From assembly GCF_017813335.1 (NCBI RefSeq), contig NZ_JAGIYY010000001.1, positions 1,228,001 to 1,292,000 on the forward strand: a stretch of DNA of 64,000 bases. The letters are read 5' to 3'. The stretch is from Tianweitania sediminis. Lineage in GTDB: Bacteria > Pseudomonadota > Alphaproteobacteria > Rhizobiales > Rhizobiaceae. Within the stretch, counting starts at the first letter, position 1. Every line of letters starts with the position of its first letter. The position numbers and the translations under genes are program-made. Shown here piece after piece: positions 17,251 to 26,834 of the stretch. The notes beneath the pieces are model-generated. The model had not been told where the DNA came from. It searched no databases and saw nothing but the letters and a program-made list of their open reading frames with translations.

Positions 17251-19056
17251 TCAGTTGAAGGACGGTGGTGGCGGGATCGCCGGTGCGGCTGGGGCAGGCG
17301 CGGCCGGGGCAGGTGCCGCAGGAGCCGGTGCAGCAGGCGGCTGCGTCGGTGCGGTCTGGCCCGGGAACGCCGGCGGGGCGCCGAAGCTGGGTGCTTCCAT
17401 GCTCGGAAGACCGAAGCTTGGCAGACCACCACCGTCACCGCCGAAGCTCGGGATCTCGATCTGGATCGTCGACGGATCAACCGGCGCGACATTCCCCTTG
17501 TAGCGCATTACCATGCCAGGGAAGGCGATCACGAGCGCAACCATCAGCAGTTGGACGAACACGAAGGGTGTTGCGCCCCAGTAGATCTGCCCGGTGGTCA
17601 CCGGCGCGATGGTCTTTCCCGTCACGCGATCGACATAAGGCACGCGGGCCGCAACCGATCGCAGGAAGAACAAGGCAAAGCCGAACGGCGGATGCATGAA
17701 GCTGGTTTGCATGTTCACACCAAGCAGCACGCCGAACCAGATCAGATCGATCCCGAGCGAATTCGCGGCCGGCGCTAGTAGCGGCACGATGATGAAGGCG
17801 AGTTCGAAGAAGTCGAGGAAGAACGCCAGGAAGAAGACCAGGATGTTCACCACGATCAGGAAGCCCATCTGGCCGCCCGGCAGCGAAGTGAGCAGGTGCT
17901 CAACCCAAAGGTGACCGTTCACGCCATAGAAGGTGAGCGAGAAGACGCGTGCACCAAGCAGGATGAACAGCACGAAGGATGACAGCCTTGTGGTGGCGTA
18001 AAGGGCGCCTTTGACGACCTCCATGTTCAGACGGCCCTTGAAGGCTGCCAGGATCAGGGCGCCGACTGCACCCATTGCGCCACCCTCGGTCGGCGTTGCG
18101 ATGCCGAGGAAGATCGTGCCAAGCACAAGGAACACCAGCGCCAAAGGCGGGATCAGGACAATGATGACCTGCTGCGCCAGTCGCGACATGATGTTGAGCC
18201 CCATTGCGCGATCAATGATCGTGAACAGGTAGATGGCCAGCACGCCCACGACCCCGCCGAGGATGTCGGCGTTCGCGCCTTGTGACTCATAAAGAAGGAC
18301 ATGAGCGCCGTAGCCGATTGCGGCGCAGACGACCAGGGCCACAAGAAGCGAAGTCACGCCATTGCCGAGAGTGCGCGCTTCAAGCGGCAGGGCGGGCAGC
18401 ATTTGCGGCCGGAAGATCGACAAGCCGGCGATGTAGATGAGGTAAAGGCTGGTCAGCACGAGGCCGGGCACCAGCGCGCCCGAATACATGTCGCCAACCG
18501 AACGACCAAGCTGATCCGCAAGCACGATCAGCACCAGCGATGGTGGGATGATCTGCGCGAGCGTGCCGGAGGCAACGATCACGCCCGAGGCGATACGGCG
18601 ATCATATCCATAGCGCAGCATGATCGGCAGCGAGATGAGCCCCATGGCGATCACCGATGCTGCCACCACGCCGGTCGTGGCAGCAAGGAGCGCGCCCACG
18701 AGGATCACGGCGTAAGCCAAACCGCCGCGGACCGGGCCGAAAAGCTGCCCAATCGTGTCGAGCAGGTCTTCCGCCATGCCGCTTTTTTCCAGCACGATCC
18801 CCATGAAAGTGAAGAAGGGGATGGCCAGCAGCGTTTCGTTGGCCATCGTGCCCCAGAAGCGGTCCGGAAGCGCGTAAAGAAGCGGCCATGACAGCGTGAT
18901 GTTTCCGCCGGACAACGGTGCCAGTTCCACACCGATGAAGAAGAACAGCAGTCCGTTGGCTGCGAGCGAAAACGCGACGGGGTAGCCGAGGATCAGGAAG
19001 AAGATCAGCGAAACGAACATGATCGGCGCCATGTTCTCGGCAATCAGAGCCATCAT
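17251..19056 (-). CDS. TRAP transporter large permease subunit (DctM type) with Pro/Ala-rich tail
   Basis: The 601-residue protein carries the DctM transport core with about a dozen or more membrane segments: APIMFVSLIFFLILGYPVAF at the start, LLAATTGVVAASVIAMGLISLP, GIATPTEGGAMGAVGALILAAFKGR and FLAFFLDFFELAFIIVPLLAP. It is longer than usual DctM proteins (about 430 residues) because of internal extra segments, as in TakM-like members, and a tail after residue 530. The tail is Gly/Pro/Ala-rich (PSFGLPSMEAPSFGAPP, then repeated APAPAA units) and probably soluble. The start overlaps the small subunit gene by 4 bases (ATGA). Confidence 0.9.
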   Translation of the reverse strand: MMALIAENMAPIMFVSLIFFLILGYPVAFSLAANGLLFFFIGVELAPLSGGNITLSWPLLYALPDRFWGTMANETLLAIPFFTFMGIVLEKSGMAEDLLDTIGQLFGPVRGGLAYAVILVGALLAATTGVVAASVIAMGLISLPIMLRYGYDRRIASGVIVASGTLAQIIPPSLVLIVLADQLGRSVGDMYSGALVPGLVLTSLYLIYIAGLSIFRPQMLPALPLEARTLGNGVTSLLVALVVCAAIGYGAHVLLYESQGANADILGGVVGVLAIYLFTIIDRAMGLNIMSRLAQQVIIVLIPPLALVFLVLGTIFLGIATPTEGGAMGAVGALILAAFKGRLNMEVVKGALYATTRLSSFVLFILLGARVFSLTFYGVNGHLWVEHLLTSLPGGQMGFLIVVNILVFFLAFFLDFFELAFIIVPLLAPAANSLGIDLIWFGVLLGVNMQTSFMHPPFGFALFFLRSVAARVPYVDRVTGKTIAPVTTGQIYWGATPFVFVQLLMVALVIAFPGMVMRYKGNVAPVDPSTIQIEIPSFGGDGGGLPSFGLPSMEAPSFGAPPAFPGQTAPTQPPAAPAPAAPAPAAPAPAAPAIPPPPSFN

Positions 19057-19637
19057 GGACGCGCATCCTCATTGGGGGTTTCGCCGGCGAGTGCGGCGGC
19101 TCCATGGGCGGAAACAAAAGGCGAGGGATCATCTATGCGCCCGGTCATCACGGCGATTTTCTTGATGATCTCCGAGAAACCCTGCAGCCCCAGTTGAGCG
19201 AAGCCGATTAGCAGCAGGCTCTTGGCCGGCCAGATCAGAAGACCGCCGGCGCTCGAGGACACCTCGCCGTTTCGATAGGACAAAAGGAAATAGGGAATGA
19301 AGTACCAGATCATTAGAAGCACGAATGGCATCAGGAAAAAGAGATGGCCGAGGAGGTCGATCCAGTGCTGCGTACGTCGCGACCACATGCCGTAAACGAT
19401 ATCGACGCGGATATGCTCGTTCTGTTTCAGCGTATAAGCGGCCGCCAGCAGAAAGGCCGCACCGAACAGGTACCACTGCAGTTCAAGCCAGGCGTTCGAT
19501 GACATGTTGAACGTCTTGCGCACGACCGCATTGCCGGCGCTGACGAGGATTGCAGCAAGGATCGCCCAAGCGATGGCCTTGCCGATCACCTCGTTGAGGC
19601 GATCGATGGCCCGTGACAGGGCAAGGAGAGCGGACAT
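19053..19637 (-). CDS. TRAP transporter small permease subunit (DctQ type)
   Basis: The 194-residue protein starts at the ATG at 19635-19637 with GGGAGG upstream; the frame extension to 20216 is not coding. Four membrane spans are visible: AIAWAILAAILVSAGNAVV, LELQWYLFGAAFLLAAAYTL, LLGHLFFLMPFVLLMIWYF and LLIWPAKSLLLIGFAQLGLQG. The EHIRVDI motif of DctQ proteins follows TLKQN. It forms the membrane complex with the large subunit and should act with the TakP-like binding protein encoded convergently. Two inverted repeats lie just upstream of its start (19661-19708). Confidence 0.9.
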   Translation of the reverse strand: MSALLALSRAIDRLNEVIGKAIAWAILAAILVSAGNAVVRKTFNMSSNAWLELQWYLFGAAFLLAAAYTLKQNEHIRVDIVYGMWSRRTQHWIDLLGHLFFLMPFVLLMIWYFIPYFLLSYRNGEVSSSAGGLLIWPAKSLLLIGFAQLGLQGFSEIIKKIAVMTGRIDDPSPFVSAHGAAALAGETPNEDARP

Positions 19638-19660
19638 TTCATGACCTCCCAAACAAACAT

Positions 19661-19708
19661 CGACGCGGTGTTCCGCGTCGGACTCCCTCCGGCGTGCAGC
19701 TTGCACGC
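19661..19708. promoter_or_regulatory. Two inverted repeats upstream of the TRAP permease operon
   Basis: CGACGCGG-TGTT-CCGCGTCG (19661-19680) is a perfect 8-base dyad, and GCGTGCA-GCT-TGCACGC (19692-19708) is a perfect 7-base dyad. Both lie 24-71 bases ahead of the DctQ start. The first may form an RNA hairpin in the leader; the second looks like an operator. No adjacent regulator gene exists. Confidence 0.45.
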
Positions 19709-20014
19709 TCAAGCTTTTGTGCCGGACGGGCTGATCGCACGGGCGACTAGCAGCTTTGCGGCGGTGGGGAAAGTGCGCCAGGGAGCGCAAACCCCAGCTA
19801 TTCAGCCGGCTTGCGAGGAAGTGATCGCACCGGTGCGTCGGAGTGGTAACCGGGCTCCTGGCTTCTGCGTCATAAACACGCCCATGACTTTTGCTTCTTG
19901 CAAGCCTTGGGTGGGCGATATTGTTTGACGACCTGCGCGCGAGCCTGAACATAGTCGGCAACGGATTCCACGCTGGCACGGAAGATCGGTGCCTACGCAG
20001 AGGAGGATCTCCCA
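19709..20014. other. Intergenic region between divergent TRAP permease and indolepyruvate oxidoreductase genes
   Basis: No protein-like frame is seen. A TTGACG (19925-19930) with CATAGT (19950-19955) could be a promoter for the oxidoreductase gene at a loose 19-base spacing. An AGGAGG ribosome site precedes the ATG at 20015. Confidence 0.4.
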
Positions 20015-23000
20015 ATGACGCTGCATGCCGTTTCGCTGGACGACAAGTTCGACCTGTCCAAGGAGCGCATCTTCTTGAACGGCTCACAGGCGGTTGTGCG
20101 CATGCTCCTGATGCAGCGCGAAAGCGATCGCCGCGCTGGGTACAACACGGCAGGTTTCGTTTCGGGCTACCGCGGTTCGCCGCTTGGCGGCCTCGACCAG
20201 CAATTGTGGAAAGCACGCCAGCAGCTTTCGGGGTCCGACATCGTGTTTCAGCCGGGCCTCAACGAGGAATTGGCTGCAACAGCCTGTTGGGGCACGCAGC
20301 AAACGGAACTGCTGGGCGAGGGCAAGCACGATGGGGTTTTTGCGCTCTGGTACGGCAAGGGACCCGGGGTTGACCGATCGGGCGACGTGTTCCGCCACGC
20401 CAATCTGGCCGGTTCTTCCCCGCACGGCGGTGTGCTGGCCCTGATGGGCGACGACCACACGGCAGAATCATCAACCAACGCGCATGCCACGGAGTTTCTG
20501 TTTGTTGATACGATGATCCCGATCTTCAACCCCGCCGGCGTGCAGGAGCTGATCGACTACGGCCTTTATGGCTATGCGCTATCGCGTTTTGCGGGCACCT
20601 GGGCTGCGCTGAAATGCGTGAAGGACAACATCGAGTCCACCGCCTCCGTTGATGTGTCGCTTGAGCGGCTTGGGATCGTGCTGCCGGAAATCGACTTGCC
20701 TCCAGGCGGATTGAGCATCCGTCACGAGATCGACCAGCTCGGTCAGGAAGGACGCCTGCACAACTACAAGCGTGCCGCAGCCGCGGCGTTCATTGCAGCG
20801 AACAACCTCAACCAGATCGTCTTTTCGGGCGGCGTTGACGCGAAGATCGGGATCATCACCACCGGCAAGAGTTATCTGGACGTCCGCCAGGCGCTGGAAG
20901 ACATCGGCATCGACGAACGTCGCGCCAACCAGATCGGCATCCGGTTGTTCAAGATCGCCTGTCCGTGGCCGCTCGACTACCAGCACCTGCGAGAGTTTGC
21001 CCGCGGTCTCGAGATGGTGATCGTCGTGGAAGAAAAGCGCTCGCTGATCGAAACACAGGTGCGCGAAAATCTCTACGGTACGGCCAGCCAGCCGGTCGTC
21101 GTGGGCAAGCGGGACGAGCGCGGCGAAACGCTGTTTTCTCCGCAAGGGGCGCTCGATCCCAACGATATCGCCATCGCGCTCGGGGAACGGGTTTTGCGCG
21201 TGATCGGCCCGGCGGAAGACATCGCCGCCAGGGTGAACAAGCTCAAGCAGTTCCAGGCCATGCTGGCCGACACAAAGGATGTGGCCGGGCGAACGCCCTA
21301 TTTCTGCTCGGGCTGCCCGCACAACTCGTCGACGAAGGTGCCGGAAGGCTCCCTTGCCGGCGGCGGCATCGGCTGCCATTTCATGGCGTTGTGGATGGAC
21401 CGCTCGACGGTGGGCTTCACCGCCATGGGCGGGGAAGGCGCGCAATGGGTGGGGCAGGCACCGTTTTCCAAGCGCGAACACCTGTTCCAAAACCTCGGCG
21501 ACGGCACCTATAACCATTCCGGCTCATTGGCGCTGCGCTTTGCGCTCGCGAGCGGGGCGAACATCACCTACAAGATCCTCTACAACGACGCGGTGGCCAT
21601 GACCGGCGGCCAACCGCATGAGGGCAGCCTGACCCTCGACATGATCGCAGCGCAGGTTCGCGCCGAAGGTGTCCAGCGCATCGCCGTTGTGACGGACGAG
21701 CCGACGAAATATGCTGGTAAGGTTCAGTTTCCCGCCGGTGTCACCATCGATCACCGGGACGACCTTGATCGCGTGCAGCGTGATCTGCGCGAGCTGAAAG
21801 GCGTCAGCGTTCTGCTTTATGACCAGACCTGCGCCGCGGAAAAGCGCCGTCGGCGCAAGCGCGGCACATTTCCCGACCCGGACAAGCGGGTCATCATCAA
21901 CGATCTCGTGTGTGAAGGCTGTGGCGACTGCGGTGTGCAGTCGAACTGCGTGTCCGTGCAGCCGCTCCAAACGGAGTTTGGTCGCAAGCGGCGCATCGAC
22001 CAATCGAGCTGCAACAAGGATTTCTCCTGCGTTAAGGGCTTCTGCCCTTCCTTCGTGACGGTGCACGGGGGCAAGCTTCGCAAGACAGAAGGGCTGGCGG
22101 GGACGGAAGACCCGCTGGCCGGCGTGCCTGACCCCGAGCCGGCGGTGCTTGGAAAAAGCGGCTGGGCTGCGGTGATCGACGGTGTCGGCGGCACGGGCGT
22201 TGTTACCATCGGCGCAGTGCTCGGAATGGCAGCGCATCTCGAAGACAAGGGCTGCGGGATGATCGACATGGCCGGCCTCGCGCAAAAGGGTGGCGCCGTG
22301 TTCAGCCATGTCCGCATCGCGCCGACACCCGCCGACATCCACGCGATCCGGGTTTCCGCAGGCAAGGCAGACCTGATCCTTGGCTGCGACCTCGTTGTGT
22401 CCGGCAACAAGAAGGTGCTTTCGGCTGCTCGCGAAGGAGAGACGCTGTTTGTTGCCAACACTGCCGAGGTGATGCCCGGCGACTTCGCGCGCATGGCCGA
22501 CTTCTCCCTGCCTACCGAACGGCTGAAGAAGGCGATCCGCACGGCTGTGGGCGAAGACCGCGCCTTTTTCTTTGACGCGACCCGTGCGGCTTCCGCCCTG
22601 TTCGGCAATTCGCTTGGCGCCAACATGCTGCTTCTCGGCATGGCCTTTCAGAAGGGTGGCCTGCCCTTGAGCGCGGCTGCGGTCGAAAGGGCGATCGAGC
22701 TCAACGGTGAAGCCGTGGCCATGAACATCGCCGCGTTCCGCTGGGGCCGGCGGGCGGCTTGTGACCCGGCATTTGTTCGCGACCTCGCAGACAAGCGCAC
22801 AGCCGGCTCCTCAGAGCCGGCGCTTGCCCTCACGCTGGCCGAGATTGTCGAGCGGCGGGCGGCGTTTCTTGTTGGCTACCAGAACGAAGCCTATGCACGC
22901 CGCTACAAGGATCGGGTGGCGCAACTTGCCGCAGCGGAAGATCGCGTGGCGCCGAACTCCACGGTTGTGGCGGAAGCCGCCGCGCGCAGCCTGTTCAAGC

Positions 23001-23491
23001 TGATGGCGATCAAGGACGAGTATGAGGTTGCGCGGCTTTACACCGACGGAAGCTTCGCGCGCCAGTTGAGCAACCAGTTCAGCAGCTATGATCGGCTGGA
23101 GTTTCATCTTGCACCACCGATCCTTGGCCGGCGCGACGCGGCTGGTCGCGCGAAGAAATCGAGCTTCGGGCCTTGGATGTTGCGCGGCTTCAACGTGCTC
23201 GCCAGGCTGAAGCGCCTGCGCGGAACGCCGCTCGACCCGTTCGGCTACATGGCAGAGCGGCGCATGGAGCGCACACTGCTCGCCGACTTCGAAGCGGATC
23301 TCGATCTCATCGAGGCGCAGCTTGCACCCGGGCGCATCGAAGCTGCCGCCGCGTTGGCCTCCTTACCCCTGACCATCCGGGGCTTCGGGCACGTGAAGCA
23401 CGCCAACGCCGAGAAAGCGCAAGCGGAGCGCCTTCGCTTGCGTGAACGCCTGCAAGCGGCATTGCCCGTGCAGCTTGAAGCAGCTGAATAG
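20015..23491 (+). CDS. Indolepyruvate ferredoxin oxidoreductase, fused alpha/beta (IorA-IorB type)
   Basis: The 1158-residue protein joins all domains of a 2-oxoacid:ferredoxin oxidoreductase. The N-terminal pyrimidine-binding domain reads GYRGSPLGGLDQQLWKA near residue 50. The TPP domain has FCSGCPHNSS at about 429 and GGGIGCHFMALWMDR. A ferredoxin-like Cys cluster lies at about 630-675 (VCEGCGDCGVQSNCVS, CNKDFSCVKGFCPSF). The gamma domain has GVGGTGVVTIGAVLG at about 723. It should decarboxylate aryl-pyruvates or branched 2-oxo acids to acyl-CoA in aromatic amino acid breakdown. It is monocistronic, has AGGAGG at the start, and lies divergent from the keto-acid TRAP permease genes. Confidence 0.93.
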   Translation: MTLHAVSLDDKFDLSKERIFLNGSQAVVRMLLMQRESDRRAGYNTAGFVSGYRGSPLGGLDQQLWKARQQLSGSDIVFQPGLNEELAATACWGTQQTELLGEGKHDGVFALWYGKGPGVDRSGDVFRHANLAGSSPHGGVLALMGDDHTAESSTNAHATEFLFVDTMIPIFNPAGVQELIDYGLYGYALSRFAGTWAALKCVKDNIESTASVDVSLERLGIVLPEIDLPPGGLSIRHEIDQLGQEGRLHNYKRAAAAAFIAANNLNQIVFSGGVDAKIGIITTGKSYLDVRQALEDIGIDERRANQIGIRLFKIACPWPLDYQHLREFARGLEMVIVVEEKRSLIETQVRENLYGTASQPVVVGKRDERGETLFSPQGALDPNDIAIALGERVLRVIGPAEDIAARVNKLKQFQAMLADTKDVAGRTPYFCSGCPHNSSTKVPEGSLAGGGIGCHFMALWMDRSTVGFTAMGGEGAQWVGQAPFSKREHLFQNLGDGTYNHSGSLALRFALASGANITYKILYNDAVAMTGGQPHEGSLTLDMIAAQVRAEGVQRIAVVTDEPTKYAGKVQFPAGVTIDHRDDLDRVQRDLRELKGVSVLLYDQTCAAEKRRRRKRGTFPDPDKRVIINDLVCEGCGDCGVQSNCVSVQPLQTEFGRKRRIDQSSCNKDFSCVKGFCPSFVTVHGGKLRKTEGLAGTEDPLAGVPDPEPAVLGKSGWAAVIDGVGGTGVVTIGAVLGMAAHLEDKGCGMIDMAGLAQKGGAVFSHVRIAPTPADIHAIRVSAGKADLILGCDLVVSGNKKVLSAAREGETLFVANTAEVMPGDFARMADFSLPTERLKKAIRTAVGEDRAFFFDATRAASALFGNSLGANMLLLGMAFQKGGLPLSAAAVERAIELNGEAVAMNIAAFRWGRRAACDPAFVRDLADKRTAGSSEPALALTLAEIVERRAAFLVGYQNEAYARRYKDRVAQLAAAEDRVAPNSTVVAEAAARSLFKLMAIKDEYEVARLYTDGSFARQLSNQFSSYDRLEFHLAPPILGRRDAAGRAKKSSFGPWMLRGFNVLARLKRLRGTPLDPFGYMAERRMERTLLADFEADLDLIEAQLAPGRIEAAAALASLPLTIRGFGHVKHANAEKAQAERLRLRERLQAALPVQLEAAE

Positions 23492-23574
23492 CCGGGGAAC
23501 GACGTATTTTACCCCCGGCTAAACCTTTGTTAAGCCGGGTGTGGCAGTGTTCTGGCACCTTGGTGTGCCGGACC

Positions 23575-25890
23575 ATGCCCAACTCAAATCCCAAAGCGAT
23601 CTCGGACGATATCTATGTAGGGTTCGTCCAGTCGCTCTTCACGAATCCGGCTGTGCTCCTCGTCGGAGCCTTGTGCCACGGCCTGCTTGGCGCCTTGGTC
23701 TACCTCCGAACCGGCGACCCGATCTATGGCGTTCTGGCCCTCGTCATGTTTGCCGCGGGCGCATTCCGTTTCTGGATGGTTGGGCGTGTCGAGGAATCGA
23801 CGATTGGCGATATCAAGCAAGCCATGAGGCGCGAAAAGCAGTACATTCTGCTTGGGACGCTGCAAGGCGCAGGAGTCGGTGCTTTTGCATTTGTCGCCTT
23901 TTACGTTCGCCCGGATGCCTTTGCGGAGCTAGCGGCCCTGTCCGCGGCGCTCGGCGGCGCCATCACCATCGCCGGCCGCAATTATGGCTCGCGCAAGATG
24001 GTGATGATCCTGTCCGTGACGGCCGTCGTGCCGATCTCGCTCGGCCTGATGCTGAAGGGTGACATCTTCAACATCGTTCTCGGCCTCCTGATCTTCCCGT
24101 TCATGTTCATCACGAGCAAGATCGCAGACCTTGTTCGGACGGTACTTTTCACCGCCATCGAGCAAAGCAAGCGCTCGACCAAGCTCGCGCATCAATTTGA
24201 CCGGGCGTTGAACACGATGCCTGACGGTCTGATCATGTTCGACCATACCCGGCATGTGGTTGTTGCGAATACCCAAACCGCTGAAGCTCTGGGTTTCGCG
24301 TCACCGGAAACGATGACGGGGCGCACGCTCCTTAGTCTCCTGCTGCGGGCAGTGGCCGCCGGGCTGCTGGACTACAAGGAGGCACGCTACATCGAGGCGC
24401 AGCTGGCGCGGGCCCTGCAGGAAAAGCGTGACCGGAAGATCCTGGTCGGGTTTTCGGACGGACGTCACTTCGAACTGTCGGCGCGGGGCGGGTCGGACGA
24501 ATTGGCGGTCGTGACCTTTGAAGACATCACAACCCGAGTCGCGGCCGAACAGAAGATCCAGCACATGGCGCGCTACGATCTCCTCACCGGCCTGCCCAAT
24601 CGCGGCTACTTCAACGAACTCGTACTGCAAGCCATGGAAACGGGAACGCAGAACCGCTGTTGCGCCGTCATCATCTTTGACCTCGACGACTTCAAGACCA
24701 TCAACGACACGCTGGGTCACCCTGTCGGCGATGGCCTGATTGACGCCCTAGGAAAGCGTCTTTCCGCCCTTATCGGTCCAGGCACTTTCGTTTGCCGTTT
24801 TGGCGGCGACGAATTCATGCTCTACCTGGACGATCTTTCCGACGAAGCAGAGTTGACGACCTGGCTTGATGCCATGCTCGAAAACCTGGATCAGACCGTG
24901 GACGTGTCAGGACACCGTATCCGCTGCCAGATGAGCGCTGGCGCCGTTGTTGGCACACCTGCAAAAGACAATCTGAACGACATGGTCACGCGAGCAGACC
25001 TGGCCCTCTACAGGGCGAAGGAGCTCGGCAAGAACGGTTGGCATCTGTTTGAAGCCTCGCTCGACAAGGCATTGCGCGAGCGACAGCTGATGCGCGCTGA
25101 ACTCCGCGAGGCGCTTGCCGGATCTGGGCTTCACGTCGTTTACCAGCCAATCGTCTCGCTACAGACGATGCGCATCGACAGCTGTGAAGCCCTTTGCCGC
25201 TGGCAAAGCGATGTGCTCGGCACCGTTCCGCCGGCACTCTTCATCCCGCTTGCGGAAGAAATGGGAGTGATCTCCGAAATCACCGCATTCGTCTTGAACG
25301 CGGCCTGCCAGGAATGCTGCGCGTGGCCAAACGAGCTTTCCGTATCGGTCAATCTTTCCGCTTGGGACTTCGCCGATGGTGATCTGGTGAATGTCGTGAA
25401 GTCTGCCTTGGAACGGACAGGGCTGGCCTCGCACCGCCTTGAACTGGAAATCACCGAAACCGCCGTTCTCCAAGACAAAGGCGCAACGGCGGAGGTCCTG
25501 GACCAGTTGAAGGCTCTGGGCGTTAGAATTGCGCTTGATGATTTCGGAACGGGCTATTCGAGCCTCAGCTACCTGCACCGCTTGCCGCTAGACAAGATCA
25601 AGATCGACCGTTCCTTCCTTGTCGACGTCGACAGCAATGAACGATCAATGGAGCTGTTGAAGGGCGTGGTTTCACTTTCCAAAGCGCTTGGCTTGCAAGT
25701 CACCGTTGAAGGCGCTGAAACCACGGAACAGCTCAAGATGTTGTCTTCGTTGATCAAGCCTGACTTTGTGCAGGGCTTTGTCTTCGGATCAGCCCTCAGC
25801 GGCAAAGGCGTGGAGGCAATTTCGCGCTTCATCTTGCCGATCAAGAAGGATGAACCGGGGCGAGTTCCGGCCCTGACAAGCGCCTTCTGA
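23575..25890 (+). CDS. Membrane-bound GGDEF-EAL cyclic-di-GMP protein with PAS domain
   Basis: I start at the ATG at 23575 (MPNSNPKAISDDIYVGF); a TTG at 23527 is less likely. The N-terminus has about five to six hydrophobic spans to residue 205 (NPAVLLVGALCHGLLGALVYL; AELAALSAALGGAITIAG; DIFNIVLGLLIFPFMFI). A PAS-like domain covers about 220-340. The GGDEF domain has an intact RFGGDEF at about 405-411. The EAL domain has SCEALCRW at about 535, then NLSAWDFADGDLV, LELEITETAV and LDDFGTGYSSLSYLH, so both catalytic sites look intact. It could make or break c-di-GMP at the membrane. The next gene downstream is a FeeM-like synthase. Confidence 0.92.
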   Translation: MPNSNPKAISDDIYVGFVQSLFTNPAVLLVGALCHGLLGALVYLRTGDPIYGVLALVMFAAGAFRFWMVGRVEESTIGDIKQAMRREKQYILLGTLQGAGVGAFAFVAFYVRPDAFAELAALSAALGGAITIAGRNYGSRKMVMILSVTAVVPISLGLMLKGDIFNIVLGLLIFPFMFITSKIADLVRTVLFTAIEQSKRSTKLAHQFDRALNTMPDGLIMFDHTRHVVVANTQTAEALGFASPETMTGRTLLSLLLRAVAAGLLDYKEARYIEAQLARALQEKRDRKILVGFSDGRHFELSARGGSDELAVVTFEDITTRVAAEQKIQHMARYDLLTGLPNRGYFNELVLQAMETGTQNRCCAVIIFDLDDFKTINDTLGHPVGDGLIDALGKRLSALIGPGTFVCRFGGDEFMLYLDDLSDEAELTTWLDAMLENLDQTVDVSGHRIRCQMSAGAVVGTPAKDNLNDMVTRADLALYRAKELGKNGWHLFEASLDKALRERQLMRAELREALAGSGLHVVYQPIVSLQTMRIDSCEALCRWQSDVLGTVPPALFIPLAEEMGVISEITAFVLNAACQECCAWPNELSVSVNLSAWDFADGDLVNVVKSALERTGLASHRLELEITETAVLQDKGATAEVLDQLKALGVRIALDDFGTGYSSLSYLHRLPLDKIKIDRSFLVDVDSNERSMELLKGVVSLSKALGLQVTVEGAETTEQLKMLSSLIKPDFVQGFVFGSALSGKGVEAISRFILPIKKDEPGRVPALTSAF

Positions 25891-25918
25891 TCCGGGCCCT
25901 CTGCGAGTTAAGGTTAAC

Positions 25919-25944
25919 GGAACGTAAATTAGCGGCTCTGCATT
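25919..25944 (+). promoter_or_regulatory. Weak EcfG-like promoter ahead of the FeeM-like gene
   Basis: GGAAC (25919-25923), 17 bases, CATT (25941-25944) keeps the -35 exactly and the final TT of the -10 at a permitted spacing (GGAAC-N19-TT). It lies 66 bases before the GTG start at 26011. The imperfect -10 keeps confidence low. Confidence 0.35.
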
Positions 25945-26010
25945 CACATCTATTCCTGACAGGGGGATCAAGCTACGGTCTTCCCCAGGCGGACGGACGA
26001 GGCAAGCGGC

Positions 26011-26781
26011 GTGCAGGCAATATTCGGGAGCGCCTCAAGCGAGGCGGCGGCATCTCCCACCGTGGGCATACAAAACTCCTTCACTAGAAACGTTTCTGCG
26101 CTTCTGGAGAAAGTGGAATACCGGCGCTGCGATAGTGGCGAAGACGCCGAAGCGATCTACCGGCTGAGATACAAAGCTTACCGTGCCTTTGGGTTCGTGT
26201 CTCCCAACGAGCGGTGCTTCACGACCGACCATCTGGACGACGCCGAAAACTGCTATCGGTTTGGCGTTTATCTTGAAGGAAATCTTGTCAGCACGGTCCG
26301 TGTCCACCACCAAACAAGGGACACGCCCGATGCGCCGGTGATGAGCGTCTTCGGGGATGTGCTGCTTCCAAGGCTGAAAGCCGGCGAAAGCTTCATTAAT
26401 CCCAGTTTGCTGGCAGCGGATCCGGAGTTCACGCGTATCTACAAGGCGCTGCCTTACATCACGCTTCGCCTCGCCGTCGTGGCAAACAACTACTTCCAAA
26501 CGACGAGCTGCGTTTGCATGGTTCGTGACGAACATACAGCCTTTTACCAGCGCATCTTCGGATCCGTTCAGGCTGGAGATCCGCGCAGCTATCCGCCGTT
26601 CAGCGTTCCTGTTTATCTTTATGACTCGGATTGCGCGACAAACCTGGCCAAGACGATCCAGCGCTTTCCCTTCTTCAAGGCAACGCCGCTGGAAGAGCGT
26701 TTGCTGTTCAGCAAGCGCGGGCATCAGGAACTCCCCTCCTTGACGGTTCTTCCTTCCACGAAATACATCCGGGCCGCCTGA
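26011..26781 (+). CDS. N-acyl amino acid synthase (FeeM)/autoinducer-synthase-like acyltransferase
   Basis: The 256-residue protein from GTG 26011 has an acyltransferase fold text related to AHL synthases and FeeM: EAIYRLRYKAYRAFGF at about residues 48-63, FTTDHLDDAENCYRFGVYLEG, then VSTVRVHHQTRD (the S-x-R element), SFINPSLLAADPEF, and LRLAVVANNYFQTT followed by a CMVRDEHTAFYQRIFGS segment. FeeM enzymes join an acyl-ACP chain to an amino acid, giving N-acyl amino acids; AHL synthases use SAM. There is no LuxR gene nearby, which argues against a classic AHL circuit. It lies between a c-di-GMP protein and nudK. Assignment to the FeeM-like family is by recollection of the motif order. Confidence 0.65.
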   Translation: MQAIFGSASSEAAASPTVGIQNSFTRNVSALLEKVEYRRCDSGEDAEAIYRLRYKAYRAFGFVSPNERCFTTDHLDDAENCYRFGVYLEGNLVSTVRVHHQTRDTPDAPVMSVFGDVLLPRLKAGESFINPSLLAADPEFTRIYKALPYITLRLAVVANNYFQTTSCVCMVRDEHTAFYQRIFGSVQAGDPRSYPPFSVPVYLYDSDCATNLAKTIQRFPFFKATPLEERLLFSKRGHQELPSLTVLPSTKYIRAA

Positions 26782-26834
26782 AGCGCTCGCAGGAGCACGC
26801 CGAGGGGAGCGAACAATTGTTTCGGAGAAGCGCG

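Noticed and set aside
23490-23520. Inverted repeat AGCCGGGG/CCCCGGCT at the end of the oxidoreductase gene as a terminator
   Set aside because: The loop is 15 bases and no T run follows, so termination cannot be claimed.
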